Notes: generated from the letters alone by a model not told the origin. 64,000 nt of DNA from Bacillus shivajii (GCF_020519665.1 NZ_CP084703.1:2604001-2668000); one strand, 5' to 3'. Shown: positions 27,554 through 36,801, numbered from the stretch's first letter. Translations and numbers: made by a program.

Positions 27554-30500
27554 TTAACTCATTTGTACGAGTTCTTCAGTTTCTTCTAGTTTTACGGAAA
27601 CGAGTTTGGAAACACCTGATTCCTGCATCGTAACACCATATAAGACATCTGCTTCTTCCATTGTTCCTTTTCGGTGAGTAACGACAATAAATTGCGTTTC
27701 ATGACTAAAATCTTTTAAGAATTGGGCAAATCGGACAACGTTTGCCTCATCTAGTGCAGCTTCTACTTCGTCTAACACACAAAATGGTACAGGACGAGTT
27801 TTTAAAATCGAAAACAAAAGTGCGATCGCAGTAAGGGCTCGTTCACCACCGGATAATAAAGCTAAGTGTTGCAGCTTTTTCCCAGGGGGTTGGGCCACGA
27901 TATCTACACCAGTATTCAACAAGTCCTCTGGGTTTGTTAGCCTCAAATCGGCCTGTCCGCCCCCAAATAACTCTTTAAAGATGACATGGAAATGTGACTG
28001 AATTTCATCAAACGTTTCTTTAAAACGTTTCGTCATTTCCTCATCCATTTCATTGATGACTTGATGAAGTGTTTCTTTTGCTTCTTCTAAATCACTCTTT
28101 TGTTCCATCAAGAAATCATAACGTTCTTTTACCCGTTCATACTCTTCAATAGCTCCAACATTGACAGCACCTAATTCTTCAATGGCCATTTTAATGAGCT
28201 TGACTTTGTTTTTCGCCTCTTCTAATTCAAGCGTTAATGGAAAGTCACTTTTTGCGGCTTCAAATGTCAGTTCATACTCACCTTCAAGCTTATTTAATCG
28301 GTTATCAAGCTCGACATCTAAACGGTTTACTTTCACTTCTGTTTCATGAAGTTGGCTTGACGTATATTTTAATTGGCGTCTTTGTTCTTTCAACTCATTT
28401 TCTATGTCTTCTTGACTTTGTTGAATTTGCAGTCTTTCAGAGCGCCTTTTCGATATTAATTGAATGGTACGGTCTTTTTCTTTTCTTCGGTCTTCAATCG
28501 CATCATCCAAGGTTTCAGCATCTGTACTTTGAGATGAGATTTCCTTTTCTAGCTGAAAATATTCTGTTTCTTTTTCAGCAAGTGAATCGGAAGTTTCTTT
28601 ATAATCAATTTTCATTCTTTCAAATTGTTCTTCACAATGCAGGAGTTGTTCTTCTTCTTTAGCAAGATTCACTTTTAGGTTTGTTAATTCATCACTGATC
28701 GCATCTTTTGAATGCTTCGCTTCTTCTTGTTGTTTTGATAAACGCTCCATTTCATCATTTAAAAACTGGATTTTTTCATTGCATGTAATTAATTCTTTTT
28801 GTAATAATTCAAGTCGTTCTTTCTTACTCGTTTGTTCCTCTTCATACTCATTCTTTTCTAAATCATACAACTTCAAACGTTCACTAACTGTTTGTTCAGA
28901 CAGCTCAAATTCTTTCACTTTTGCTTTATGTTTTTGCTCAAGTTCTCTTAATTGCTCCCCTTCATGTTGAGCATTTCTCAATTTGTTTTCTATCTCTTCT
29001 TTTTGTTGCTTCAACGTTGCCACTTGTTTTTGTAGATAATCCGAATCTTTCTCGATCTTTGCAAGGTTTTTCGTTACTGTCGCTAATTCTTGTTGGCGTC
29101 CCAATATTTGGCTTTGCTTCTGTTTAATACTTCCACCTGTCATCGCACCACCTGGATTAATGACATCCCCTTCTAGAGTAACGATCCGAACCCGATATTT
29201 CGTTCGACTGGCAATGTTATTTGCGCTCTTCATATCTTCAGCGATAAGGATGTTCCCTAAAATATGGGACAGAACGTTTTCATATTTCGAGTCATATTTA
29301 ATAAGGTCCTTTGCAACCCCTACAAAGCCTTCTGTTTCACTTGCGGCTTGTAATTCCGCCGGTTGAATAAAACGTGGCTTGATGACGTTCATTGGTAAAA
29401 ACGTCGCTCTCCCTAAACGGCGTTGTTTTAAAAATTGGATCGCTTTCCTGCCTGTTGCTTCATCACCTACGACAACATGTTGTTGCGAAGCACCAAGTGC
29501 AATATCAATCGCTGTTTGATGGACCTTTTCGACTTCAATTAACTCAGCTACAGCCCCTTCAATTCCAGGAAATTGTCGATCTCGTTCTTTTAAGATTTCT
29601 TTAACACCTTGAAAAAATCCAGAGTAATCATTTTGCATATCTTCTAATACTTCTTTACGAGATTTTAGCTGTTGAAGGTGGCGATATGCTTCATATAACA
29701 ATGACTCTTTCTTTTGATAATCAGCTTCAATTTTTTCCAATTCACGTTTCATGTCTTGATATGAGTGAACTCTTTCATCAAGCTGTTTTTTCTGATTTTC
29801 CCACTCTTGTTTTGCATGAATTAACTGCTCCCGTATATGCTCTCTTTTTTCAACGAGATCAACATTGTCTTTTTCTAGACGTTCATGCTTCTCTTTTTCT
29901 TTAGTGAGCTGTTCTTCGATGTATCTCATCTCATTTTTCTTAGAGGCTTGTTCATTTAACCACTCTATGTAGTCTGACTTTAGCTCTTCTAGTCTTTCTT
30001 CGCTATTTTGCTCTAAGAGATGAAGTTGTTCCGTTTTGTTATTAATTTGCGTTTTTGTTTCTTTCACTTTTTGTTGAGATTTTCCAACGAGTTGCTCTTG
30101 TTCATTTAATTCATCTTCCAGCCTTGTTTTCTTCTCTTTCAGCTGTGTAATCTCTTGAAGAAATTGGTCTTTATTATGAATAAAGTTTCTTTTACGTTCT
30201 TTCCAAACTTCTTTTTGTCCCTCTTGCTTTTCGAGCTCTTCACTTGTCGATAATAAAACATCTTGAAGTTCATTAATGGATTCATCCATCGTTTGAATAT
30301 CATGTCGAAGACGTTCAACTTTCGCTTCTTGCTGTTTCACTGTTGCTTGTAGTGAACCTTCTTTATTTTGTAAAGACTGAAGCTCTTCCTTTTCCTTCGT
30401 CCACTTTTCATGCAAGTCTTCGATTTCTTTTACAAGTACACCGACTTCAAATTGTTTTAGTTCCTCCTTTTTCTCTAGGAACTCTTTGGCAATCGAAGCT

Positions 30501-31129
30501 TGTTCTTTTAAAGGCTCGACTTGCCCTTCTAGTTCATGGAGAATGTCACGAACACGGTTTAAATTATCTTGTGTTTCAGAAAGTTTCTTTTCTGACTTGA
30601 TTTTACGGTGTTTATATTTTAATACGCCTGCTGCCTCTTCAAAGATCGCTCGGCGCTCTTCTGATTTACTGCTTAAAATTTCTTCTACGCGCCCTTGTCC
30701 AATAATCGAAAAAGATTCTTTCCCAAGTCCTGAATCCATAAACAAGTCGACGATATCTTTTAGGCGGCAAGGTTGTTTATTAATTAAATATTCACTCTCT
30801 CCAGATCGATAGACACGTCTTGTTACAGCAACTTCACTATAGTCAACTGTAAGATGTTGATCTTCATTATCTAAAACGAGGGTGATTTCAGCCATATTTA
30901 ATGGTGGTCGACTATCACTTCCAGAGAATATGATATCTTCCATTTTTGCCCCTCGTAAGTTCTTTGCTGATTGTTCTCCTAATACCCAACGTATTGAGTC
31001 TGATATATTACTCTTCCCACTCCCGTTTGGGCCGACAACTGCAGTTACACCTTGAACAAAGTCGATTGAAAGTCTTTCAGCAAAAGATTTAAACCCAACG
31101 AGGTCCAATCGTTTAAGAAACAATGACAT
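27554..31129 (-). CDS. smc: Smc, chromosome condensation ATPase
   Basis: Structural maintenance of chromosomes protein that with ScpA/ScpB organises and segregates the chromosome. 1191 aa. Head ATPase: Walker A GPNGSGKS at residues 33-40, ABC signature LSGGERALTAIALL near residue 1095, Walker B FCVLDEVEAALDEANV. Two long coiled coils (about 170-500 and 680-1010) flank a hinge (about 515-650) with FLPMNVIKPR and GGAMTGGSIKQKQSQ. In B. subtilis smc lies directly after rnc; here the next upstream gene on the same strand is about 17 kb away. Confidence 0.98.
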   Translation of the reverse strand: MSLFLKRLDLVGFKSFAERLSIDFVQGVTAVVGPNGSGKSNISDSIRWVLGEQSAKNLRGAKMEDIIFSGSDSRPPLNMAEITLVLDNEDQHLTVDYSEVAVTRRVYRSGESEYLINKQPCRLKDIVDLFMDSGLGKESFSIIGQGRVEEILSSKSEERRAIFEEAAGVLKYKHRKIKSEKKLSETQDNLNRVRDILHELEGQVEPLKEQASIAKEFLEKKEELKQFEVGVLVKEIEDLHEKWTKEKEELQSLQNKEGSLQATVKQQEAKVERLRHDIQTMDESINELQDVLLSTSEELEKQEGQKEVWKERKRNFIHNKDQFLQEITQLKEKKTRLEDELNEQEQLVGKSQQKVKETKTQINNKTEQLHLLEQNSEERLEELKSDYIEWLNEQASKKNEMRYIEEQLTKEKEKHERLEKDNVDLVEKREHIREQLIHAKQEWENQKKQLDERVHSYQDMKRELEKIEADYQKKESLLYEAYRHLQQLKSRKEVLEDMQNDYSGFFQGVKEILKERDRQFPGIEGAVAELIEVEKVHQTAIDIALGASQQHVVVGDEATGRKAIQFLKQRRLGRATFLPMNVIKPRFIQPAELQAASETEGFVGVAKDLIKYDSKYENVLSHILGNILIAEDMKSANNIASRTKYRVRIVTLEGDVINPGGAMTGGSIKQKQSQILGRQQELATVTKNLAKIEKDSDYLQKQVATLKQQKEEIENKLRNAQHEGEQLRELEQKHKAKVKEFELSEQTVSERLKLYDLEKNEYEEEQTSKKERLELLQKELITCNEKIQFLNDEMERLSKQQEEAKHSKDAISDELTNLKVNLAKEEEQLLHCEEQFERMKIDYKETSDSLAEKETEYFQLEKEISSQSTDAETLDDAIEDRRKEKDRTIQLISKRRSERLQIQQSQEDIENELKEQRRQLKYTSSQLHETEVKVNRLDVELDNRLNKLEGEYELTFEAAKSDFPLTLELEEAKNKVKLIKMAIEELGAVNVGAIEEYERVKERYDFLMEQKSDLEEAKETLHQVINEMDEEMTKRFKETFDEIQSHFHVIFKELFGGGQADLRLTNPEDLLNTGVDIVAQPPGKKLQHLALLSGGERALTAIALLFSILKTRPVPFCVLDEVEAALDEANVVRFAQFLKDFSHETQFIVVTHRKGTMEEADVLYGVTMQESGVSKLVSVKLEETEELVQMS

Positions 31130-31300
31130 TCACCTCTAATTTCTATCCTCAAAATCATGCATTTTTTATCACTTTAACTTAATTATTTTACCATAACGCA
31201 GATAAAGGTTAAACGCATTTCGATAAATGGTGTCGTTTTGTAATCAACGTGTTACAATATACAAATAAAAGATAGTGCATTGTAGGAAAGGGTGTCATTG

Positions 31301-31516
31301 ATGGAAAAAAGTAGAGAAAATATGACTCAAATGATTGAAGAAATTCTAACGCAACTGAAGGTCGTAAACGCTGGAGCAATTAAACCAGAGGATTATTCAT
31401 TAGATCGTTTTGAAGATGTCGAAGAAATTCATGCGATGGTGATGAAAAAGCCAAGCGTTAGTGTAAGTGAGATGGATGCGATCGTGACTGAACTAGGTTC
31501 GTTAAGAGATAAGTAA
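31301..31516 (+). CDS. UPF0435 (DUF1128, YfkK-like) protein
   Basis: 71 aa, MEKSRENMTQMIEEILTQL then VVNAGAIKPEDYS and KPSVSVSEMDAIVTELGSLR, matching the small YfkK/UPF0435 family of Bacillales with no known function. ATG 31301 follows GGAAAGGGTG. First gene of the block that separates smc from rnc, divergent from smc; ended by a strong terminator. Confidence 0.88.
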   Translation: MEKSRENMTQMIEEILTQLKVVNAGAIKPEDYSLDRFEDVEEIHAMVMKKPSVSVSEMDAIVTELGSLRDK

Positions 31517-31539
31517 AATCTTCATATTGAGAAAAGATG

Positions 31540-31574
31540 AACGAGCTTAAGAAAATCTTAAGTTCGTTTTTTTA
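31540..31574 (+). terminator. rho-independent terminator of the UPF0435 gene
   Basis: AACGAGCTTAAGA and TCTTAAGTTCGTT form the stem, followed by TTTTTTT, starting about 24 bp after the stop codon. Confidence 0.9.
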
Positions 31575-31679
31575 GTTTCAACCAGTTAACAAAGTAACAG
31601 GACATTTCAAAATATTAGAAGAAACTCAATACAGATGGTACATTAGTATGTGAATGTTACATACATAGAGGAGGATTAC

Positions 31680-32105
31680 ATGGATTCACCATTTCCATTA
31701 AAAGACCGATTCATTATAGGCGGCGGTTATCTACTTCCTATGGTTTTTCCTGTTCCACTACTTACACTCGTATTTGTGTATATTTATTACTATTTTCTTG
31801 GGGGTGTATCACGCTTTGTCAATCACCATTTAAAACAATCATTTAATGTTGTTGCAAGTTATCATTTATATACACTTGTACTATTTTTATTTTTTTATTT
31901 ACTCACAACATTTGGAGACCTCTTTGGAAACTTATTTGCTGATAACGTTTTTGTTGGCATGTTTATTGTTATGGGTAGTATTTCAAGCTTCTTTTTAATA
32001 TTTTTGTTTTCAATCATTATATATGTTGTTTTAATCGTAGCGATCATTCTCGCTTTTTTCGGAAAATGGGTACGTATTCCACTCATTATTAAATTTATTA
32101 AATAG
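31680..32105 (+). CDS. DUF4870-like small membrane protein
   Basis: 141 aa from ATG 31680 with SD GAGGAGG. Three to four transmembrane stretches (about 18-42, 62-82, 95-120 and a last one ending at the FGKWVRIPLIIKFIK tail). The SRFVNHHLKQSFNVVASYHLY segment after the first helix and the final short P-L-I-I-K-F-I motif resemble the DUF4870 family (there: FVDHHGKEALNF). No activity is known. Monocistronic by appearance. Confidence 0.65.
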   Translation: MDSPFPLKDRFIIGGGYLLPMVFPVPLLTLVFVYIYYYFLGGVSRFVNHHLKQSFNVVASYHLYTLVLFLFFYLLTTFGDLFGNLFADNVFVGMFIVMGSISSFFLIFLFSIIIYVVLIVAIILAFFGKWVRIPLIIKFIK

Positions 32106-32129
32106 GCTATGTTAAAGTTGGTTGTTGAT

Positions 32130-32267
32130 TTTGTGATCCGCTCTCGGTGGACGCTTTCCGCGGGCACGGCTTCAGCTAACTTAGGAAAGAAAATGATTTT
32201 TTATTTCCTAAGTGGATCTTCAGCTCGTGCTTTTCCCGCTGGAGTCGCCACCTTCGCTCCTCACAAA
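32130..32267. repeat. GC-rich hairpin repeat, copy C
   Basis: Outer arms TTTGTGA / TCACAAA; contains GACGCTTTCCGCGGGCACGG, an inner pair AACTTAGGAAA/TTTCCTAAGT (different from copies A and B) and CTCGTGCTTTTCCCGCTGGAG. Placed 25 bp after the DUF4870-like gene, so it may also act as its transcript end. Confidence 0.85.
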
Positions 32268-32355
32268 TGAAACAATTGTAAAATAATACTGCATATCACC
32301 ACTGAACTTTAACAGCGCCATTAAATAAAATATTCATGAGGAAAATAAACGTTTT

Positions 32356-32385
32356 AAAAAAAGCACACTCGAGGTGCTTTTTTTA
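32356..32385. terminator. bidirectional rho-independent terminator
   Basis: AAAAAAGCAC, loop ACTCGAG, GTGCTTTTTTT. A-run on one side and T-run on the other suit both the plus-strand gene to the left and the minus-strand gene to the right. Confidence 0.85.
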
Positions 32386-32401
32386 TATGCTATACGTTTT
32401 T

Positions 32402-32656
32402 TTATGTTTCGTTATAAAGCAGAAATTGCAGTAGTACAAAAACGGCGCCTGGTAAAATGAAATAAAAAATGATTAGTGGAAGGCCTTCTATTACATGCGC
32501 CGCTAATAAGCTCAGTTTCGTACCATGAACCATTACTGCAATCATTACAGCTAATACAATACTAAACGTTAACTTCAATTCTTTCTGCTTACCACCTTGT
32601 AATGAATAACTAGCTCAACTAATTAGTACTAAAATACTTATTAAATATATCAACAT
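32402..32656 (-). pseudogene. small membrane protein gene with in-frame TGA
   Basis: An 85-codon frame with ATG 32656, a good SD AGGGGG and stop at 32402 before a terminator, but codon 14 is TGA (32615-32617). Before it: MLIYLISILVLIS; after it: ASYSLQGGKQKELKLTFS, then two hydrophobic helices (IVLAVMIAVMVHG and LPLIIFYFILPGAVFVLL). A single change of TGA to TGG would restore an 84-aa membrane protein. No family recognised. Could be a recent null mutation or a sequencing error. Confidence 0.6.
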
Positions 32657-32682
32657 GGTATGCCCCCTAAAATTACAGACTC

Positions 32683-33078
32683 TCATGAATATAATTGATA
32701 TATTTTCACAGCCACTTCCCTGGGGCGCACATCTATTGCAGTGAGCTTAGCTATTTCGAACCACACCGGCTCATAAGTTCCTCGTTTTCGTTCAGGATCG
32801 GTATATTCTTCACCTACTCCAAAACCAAAATTCCCTCCAACAACTTCTGTAAGAAAAAAGTATTGTGTCCCGTGGAATTTAACCTTCGAAAAGCATTCTC
32901 TCACTTGAACGTGAATCCCTAACTCTTCATATGCTTCTCTTATTGTAGCCTGCTCTGGCGTTTCTCCTTTTTCAACCCCACCACCAGGAAAAACATAGTA
33001 AACTTGCCCTACTCTTTTCCTTCTTATGAGAGCTACTTTGTTTTTTTCTATAACGATTGCTGAACCTCTATTTCGCAT
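32683..33078 (-). CDS. Nudix hydrolase
   Basis: Hydrolyses nucleoside diphosphates linked to another moiety; substrate cannot be predicted. 131 aa from ATG 33078 (MRNRGSAIVIEKNKVAL), the natural start of a Nudix fold; the open frame extends to a GTG at 33141. Nudix box GX5EX7REUXEEXGU is complete: GGGVEKGETPEQATIREAYEELG at about residues 32-54 (shown here in full for the motif as GGGVEKGETP...REAYEELGI). The SD is weak. Confidence 0.9.
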   Translation of the reverse strand: MRNRGSAIVIEKNKVALIRRKRVGQVYYVFPGGGVEKGETPEQATIREAYEELGIHVQVRECFSKVKFHGTQYFFLTEVVGGNFGFGVGEEYTDPERKRGTYEPVWFEIAKLTAIDVRPREVAVKIYQLYS

Positions 33079-33195
33079 AACACTTCTCTGCTTTCCTATA
33101 ATTTTTAAAAGTTTGTATGACATTGCAAGGTATATTACCACTCTTCGACAAAATTTTTTTTAAGACAATCAAAATGCTTAAAAATTGCCTTTTAA

Positions 33196-33381
33196 TTATT
33201 TGTTAAATACATCGAGAATTTCTCGGACTGCAATTTCTTCTTTCTCGATAATTTTCGTGCTTAAGTATGTTTTCTATATTGGCAATCACTTCATTTAAGT
33301 CACAGTATCCGGCATGATAACAGATTCACTAATTTTTAATCTCTCATCATTTTCAATGAATACTTGAAAACGGTTGTTCAT
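33196..33381 (-). pseudogene. remnant of a small protein gene, two frameshifts
   Basis: Minus-strand reading starts MNNRFQVFIENDERLKISES at ATG 33381, continues in a second frame as DLNEVIANIENILKHEN and in a third as KIIEKEEIAVREILDVFNK, ending at 33196. Each piece has protein-like composition but no single frame is open, and there is no SD. Family unknown. Confidence 0.45.
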
Positions 33382-33401
33382 CAAAGAAAATATTGAAAAA
33401 G

Positions 33402-33926
33402 TTATCCACCGATAAAGACATATTTAAATTCATTATCTTTACTATACTTAAAAATGATATCGTACTTTCTGTCATGATCATAAATGAAATAACCAACTTC
33501 TGAACCTTCGTCTTGAGGATTATAGTAAGCAAAATACATAGGTAAACCCGCTATTTTAGGAGGAAAATAAAAATGATCATCGAGCTCTTCAAAGTATATT
33601 TTTTCATCTTCCACTTCAAAATCGACATTGTATTCACTTTTTAGTTCCTCAAATTCCTCCTCATCAATCAACCTCATCACGCTTCTAGCGCTATGGTCGA
33701 GTCTTTGGAGACCACTAATGTCTACAAGTTGCTCCTTTTCATATTCAGCTAGTTTGAGTTCTTCTTCTAATTTACTAATTTGTTTATTTTGATCAGCAAA
33801 TTTAGCCTCATACTCTAAAACTAACACTTCCACCTCATCGTCATTGTTAAAGCATGCAGATAATAATAATAGAGCAAAAACAAAACATGCTGGTCTTGTA
33901 AAATAACTCAAGATATGACACCTCAA
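33402..33926 (-). CDS. putative lipoprotein
   Basis: 174 aa. N-terminal signal peptide (CFVFALLLLSACFNN) with lipobox LSAC at about residue 22-25, so it is probably anchored outside the membrane by Cys25. A short coiled coil follows (ADQNKQISKLEEELKLAEYE). The rest is acidic with aromatic residues (FYFPPKIAGLPMYFAYY). No family recognised. In the accessory block between a decayed gene and a DinB-like gene. Confidence 0.7.
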   Translation of the reverse strand: MRCHILSYFTRPACFVFALLLLSACFNNDDEVEVLVLEYEAKFADQNKQISKLEEELKLAEYEKEQLVDISGLQRLDHSARSVMRLIDEEEFEELKSEYNVDFEVEDEKIYFEELDDHFYFPPKIAGLPMYFAYYNPQDEGSEVGYFIYDHDRKYDIIFKYSKDNEFKYVFIGG

Positions 33927-34025
33927 TATTCTTTAATATAATTTCTCTTATGGTCACTAACATGAATCATTTTCATAACTCAAAATAAGATGGGAAATTC
34001 CGAATGATGAGCGTGAACTTCACTT

Positions 34026-34058
34026 CAGACGGACGCTTTCCCGAGGGCTTGTCTCACA
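34026..34058. repeat. truncated GC-rich repeat, copy D
   Basis: Only the left block is left (GGACGCTTTCCCGAGGGCTTG) in the gap before the DinB-like gene. Degenerate fragment of the hairpin repeat family. Confidence 0.5.
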
Positions 34059-34076
34059 TAGATTAAAATAAGGATT

Positions 34077-34598
34077 CTATTCATTATTATTGATTAATCG
34101 CTTTATTGATCTAATTTGACCTCGATGGTTTATTTCGTCTTCGATGACATGAAACCAAAGATAGTAATTATTATATGGAACACCATTGTCCCATTTATTT
34201 TCTTCGTACAACCAGTCGTCTGACTTCGATTTAAGCACTGTTAATGTGTTTTCTCTTACTTGAAATAATATATCTAAGTAAAATTCTAACGTATTTTTAT
34301 TAATGACTTCCCTTGCTTGATCACCAAGCTCTAAAGCAGTTCTCCACTTTTCATATTCCCGCAATGTTAAATCTCTTTTTTCGAACGAAATGATTTGATG
34401 AACAAATTCTATCGCTCCAATATGTAATAAAAGAGCACCTATGGAATTAGCACTTCCATCCTGTAAATAATCTAAATCAACCTGTTTTAGACCTTCTATT
34501 TCACTCAAAGTAATCGCTCTCGTATGTTCAAGCATTGATACAAGTTCACCAATTTTCCCCGTATAATTTTCCTTTTGTATAATCCGATAATCGATCAT
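34077..34598 (-). CDS. DinB-like four-helix protein
   Basis: 173 aa from ATG 34598 (MIDYRIIQKENYTGK) with SD AGAGGTAGG. Four-helix-bundle layout with metal-ligand histidines of the DinB/DUF664 type: LLLHIGAIEFVHQII (about residue 60) and HVIEDEINHRGQIRSIKRL at the C-terminus. DinB-family proteins in Bacillus are often metal-dependent enzymes such as thiol transferases; the substrate here is unknown. Confidence 0.82.
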   Translation of the reverse strand: MIDYRIIQKENYTGKIGELVSMLEHTRAITLSEIEGLKQVDLDYLQDGSANSIGALLLHIGAIEFVHQIISFEKRDLTLREYEKWRTALELGDQAREVINKNTLEFYLDILFQVRENTLTVLKSKSDDWLYEENKWDNGVPYNNYYLWFHVIEDEINHRGQIRSIKRLINNNE

Positions 34599-34711
34599 TA
34601 ACCTACCTCTTTTCAAAATTTTATATAAGACTACCAACATGTAAAAATAAAAGACTTTTCATCATTTACATCAAGTGGTTATCATTTATTTGAACATTTC
34701 CACTAACGAAC

Positions 34712-35295
34712 CTAATAATCAACGTAGTATAAATAGTCCTCTAATACTCTTTCATTTTTAAATTTTGGAACAATTTCTTCAAACCATCGTTTGTTAATTT
34801 TGTCTATGTCTCGTGCTAATACCAATTCACTATCGAGGTTCTCTTGAATGATTTGCATATCATGATAAATTTCCTTAAGCAAACTTTTTTCAACATCCAA
34901 TTCCTCATTATTGAGAATACGCATTGTTTCACCAAAAACATCACTGGCATACAACAAAAAGAAGTTCTCCAAATGTACCGGACTCTTACCAAACTCAAGC
35001 ACGGAAAATAAACGCTCTGTACGCAATACTTCATTCACGTTCGTTAAATGTCCATATATCTGAACAAGTGAGCGGATTTTTGATGCTTCTGATAAATTCT
35101 CCCATTGATCAAGGGTCATTCCACTACTGCGATACACACTAACTACATAGAAATATAACGAATCAACTTTTGAAGTATAGTAATCTTGTTCTATTTGCTT
35201 CGATTGATACATGGAATAAAAATTATAAAAAACTGAGAAAGCAAATAAAACACCTAGAACAATCGTTATTTTTTATAGTCAGCTTTGATTGTCAT
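34712..35295 (-). pseudogene. membrane-anchored hypothetical protein, frameshifted in an A6 run
   Basis: The open frame 34712-35212 (166 aa, MYQSKQIEQDYYTSK...) has no SD at its ATG. Upstream in the same frame the sequence codes for a hydrophobic helix (ITIVLGVLFAFSVFYNFYS) but no start. A separate start ATG at 35295 with SD GGAGGG gives MTIKADYKK and then stops; adding one A to the A6 run (35269-35274) joins the two into one protein of about 193 aa with an N-terminal membrane anchor. So this gene is frameshifted, or the base is a sequencing error. The C-terminal part is mostly helical; no family recognised. Confidence 0.7.
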
Positions 35296-35436
35296 CCTAA
35301 TACGATCCCTCCGTTGATCATGTGATTCTCTAAAGGCAGGTCGTTTTTTATAAAAGCTATTTTCTAAAAGATTGCTCCTGCGATTACTCGTCGCAGGTAA
35401 AGAGTGTTGCTTTTTGATTAGATAAGATAATAACTT

Positions 35437-35608
35437 GAATCCGCTCTAAGCGGACGCTTTCACCTCTAGGCACAAGTGCGACATCCGTTCATGCTTCTCT
35501 TCGCTTGCATTCACGGTGTCTTCTTTGCCGCGGGCAACGCTTCAGCGGTTACTCGTCGCAAGTAAACCTTGTTGCTTACCCCGCTGGAGTCGCCGCCTAC
35601 GACTTCTT
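35437..35608. repeat. GC-rich hairpin repeat, copy E (with insert)
   Basis: Begins CCGCTCTAAGCGGACGCTTT and ends ACCCCGCTGGAGTCGCCGCC like copy C, but the middle holds an inserted segment and TTCAGCGGTTACTCGTCGCAAG. A related GCGATTACTCGTCGC fragment lies at about 35378. The rest of 35296-35895 has no gene that I can support. Confidence 0.7.
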
Positions 35609-35829
35609 CGATTTATCTATAATTAACACAACAATCTATGCGAAAAGAGCCTTTATAAATGACATACCTAATTCCATACTGTAAGCTACAATATCAAGCA
35701 CGATGTCATATTTATTGTTGAAACCGAAACCTTTTTTGTTCAAAACATACTAGTTAAACTTTCATACTGTAATAAAACAATTTAGCCCCTTTCAAATTTT
35801 ACCACTAAATTCCTTTTCTTTGAATTCAA

Positions 35830-35860
35830 AAGAGCGATTCGTAGATAAAGAATCGCTCTT
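35830..35860 (-). terminator. rho-independent terminator of the cupin gene
   Basis: AAGAGCGATTC and GAATCGCTCTT pair around a 9-base loop; on the minus strand TTTT follows. 36 bp after the stop codon. Confidence 0.85.
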
Positions 35861-35895
35861 GTTTCATATAAAATATTTGAATGTCAATCGAGTAG

Positions 35896-36801
35896 TTAGT
35901 GGTCGTGACCTTCTGCTGCCATCGCAATTTCTTTCGTTTCATGAACCGTGCCAAAAGGATGCTCAGGCGGCGCATAAATAGAATAAAGCTTAAGAGGGGT
36001 ATTCCCTGTGTTTGTTAAGTTGTGCCATTTTCCAGCAGGTACAAAAATTGCATAGTCATCATACGCACTTTCTTCAAACGTTAAATTATCTCGGCTATCC
36101 CCCATTTGAACAAGTCCTTGGCCTTGTTCAATTCGGATAAATTGATCGTGGTCTGGGTGAATTTCTAAACCGATGTCATCGCCAGGTTCAATACTCATTA
36201 ACGTTAATTGCAAATACTCTCCTGTCCATAACGCCGACCGAAACGTATTATTTTGTTTTGTCGCTTCCTCGATATTTACGACATACGGGTTTGGTCCAGC
36301 ATCTTGTACCGCTTGATTGTTTAAGATTTCAAAACGCGTTGCATTTTCAGTTTCTCCTGACGAAGCATAAAAGAATACATTTTGAATCGCTGGATTCTGT
36401 GACGACAATCCATGTTTTCGGTATTCTTCACATGCTTTCAAGACAGCTTCATGTGCTTTTTTTAACCCATCTCGGTAACTATCAAAGCTTATTTGGTCAA
36501 TTTGATACACCGGTTGAGTTCCAGTAAGTGAGAAATAAAGATTCGTAAATTGATGTAAATTGAGCTTTTTGTTTTCAATCGCATGGAGAAGGTCATTTCT
36601 GTTCTCTTCATCAGGGGAAACTTGTGCCAAACGCTGATATAAATCGAGCGCCGAAGCCTCTTTCTTAATACCGTCAAGTATTGCTTTATATTCTTGACGA
36701 TTGTTTTCTTGTTGATTTCGATACATGTCGTTTCGGGGATACATTTGGGAGTGATTCGAATAATAAGGATATGAATACATGTTGTTTGGATAATAATACA
36801 T
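35896..36801 (-). CDS. ferritin-like plus cupin domain protein
   Basis: 301 aa from ATG 36801, nine bases after AAAGGG; in-frame ATGs up to 36819 overlap the SD. Three parts: a Tyr/Asn/Pro/Met-rich head (MYYYPNNMYSYPYYSNHSQ) reminiscent of spore-coat proteins; a helical ferritin-like region (about 35-135, AILDGIKKEASALDLYQRL, ENRNDLLHAIENKKLNLHQF); and a C-terminal cupin (about 190-285) with likely metal ligands in GLEIHPDHDQFIRIEQGQG and VPAGKWHNLTN. The C-terminus is His-rich. Enzymatic role unknown; a spore-surface or oxidative-stress role is a guess. Confidence 0.8.
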   Translation of the reverse strand: MYYYPNNMYSYPYYSNHSQMYPRNDMYRNQQENNRQEYKAILDGIKKEASALDLYQRLAQVSPDEENRNDLLHAIENKKLNLHQFTNLYFSLTGTQPVYQIDQISFDSYRDGLKKAHEAVLKACEEYRKHGLSSQNPAIQNVFFYASSGETENATRFEILNNQAVQDAGPNPYVVNIEEATKQNNTFRSALWTGEYLQLTLMSIEPGDDIGLEIHPDHDQFIRIEQGQGLVQMGDSRDNLTFEESAYDDYAIFVPAGKWHNLTNTGNTPLKLYSIYAPPEHPFGTVHETKEIAMAAEGHDH

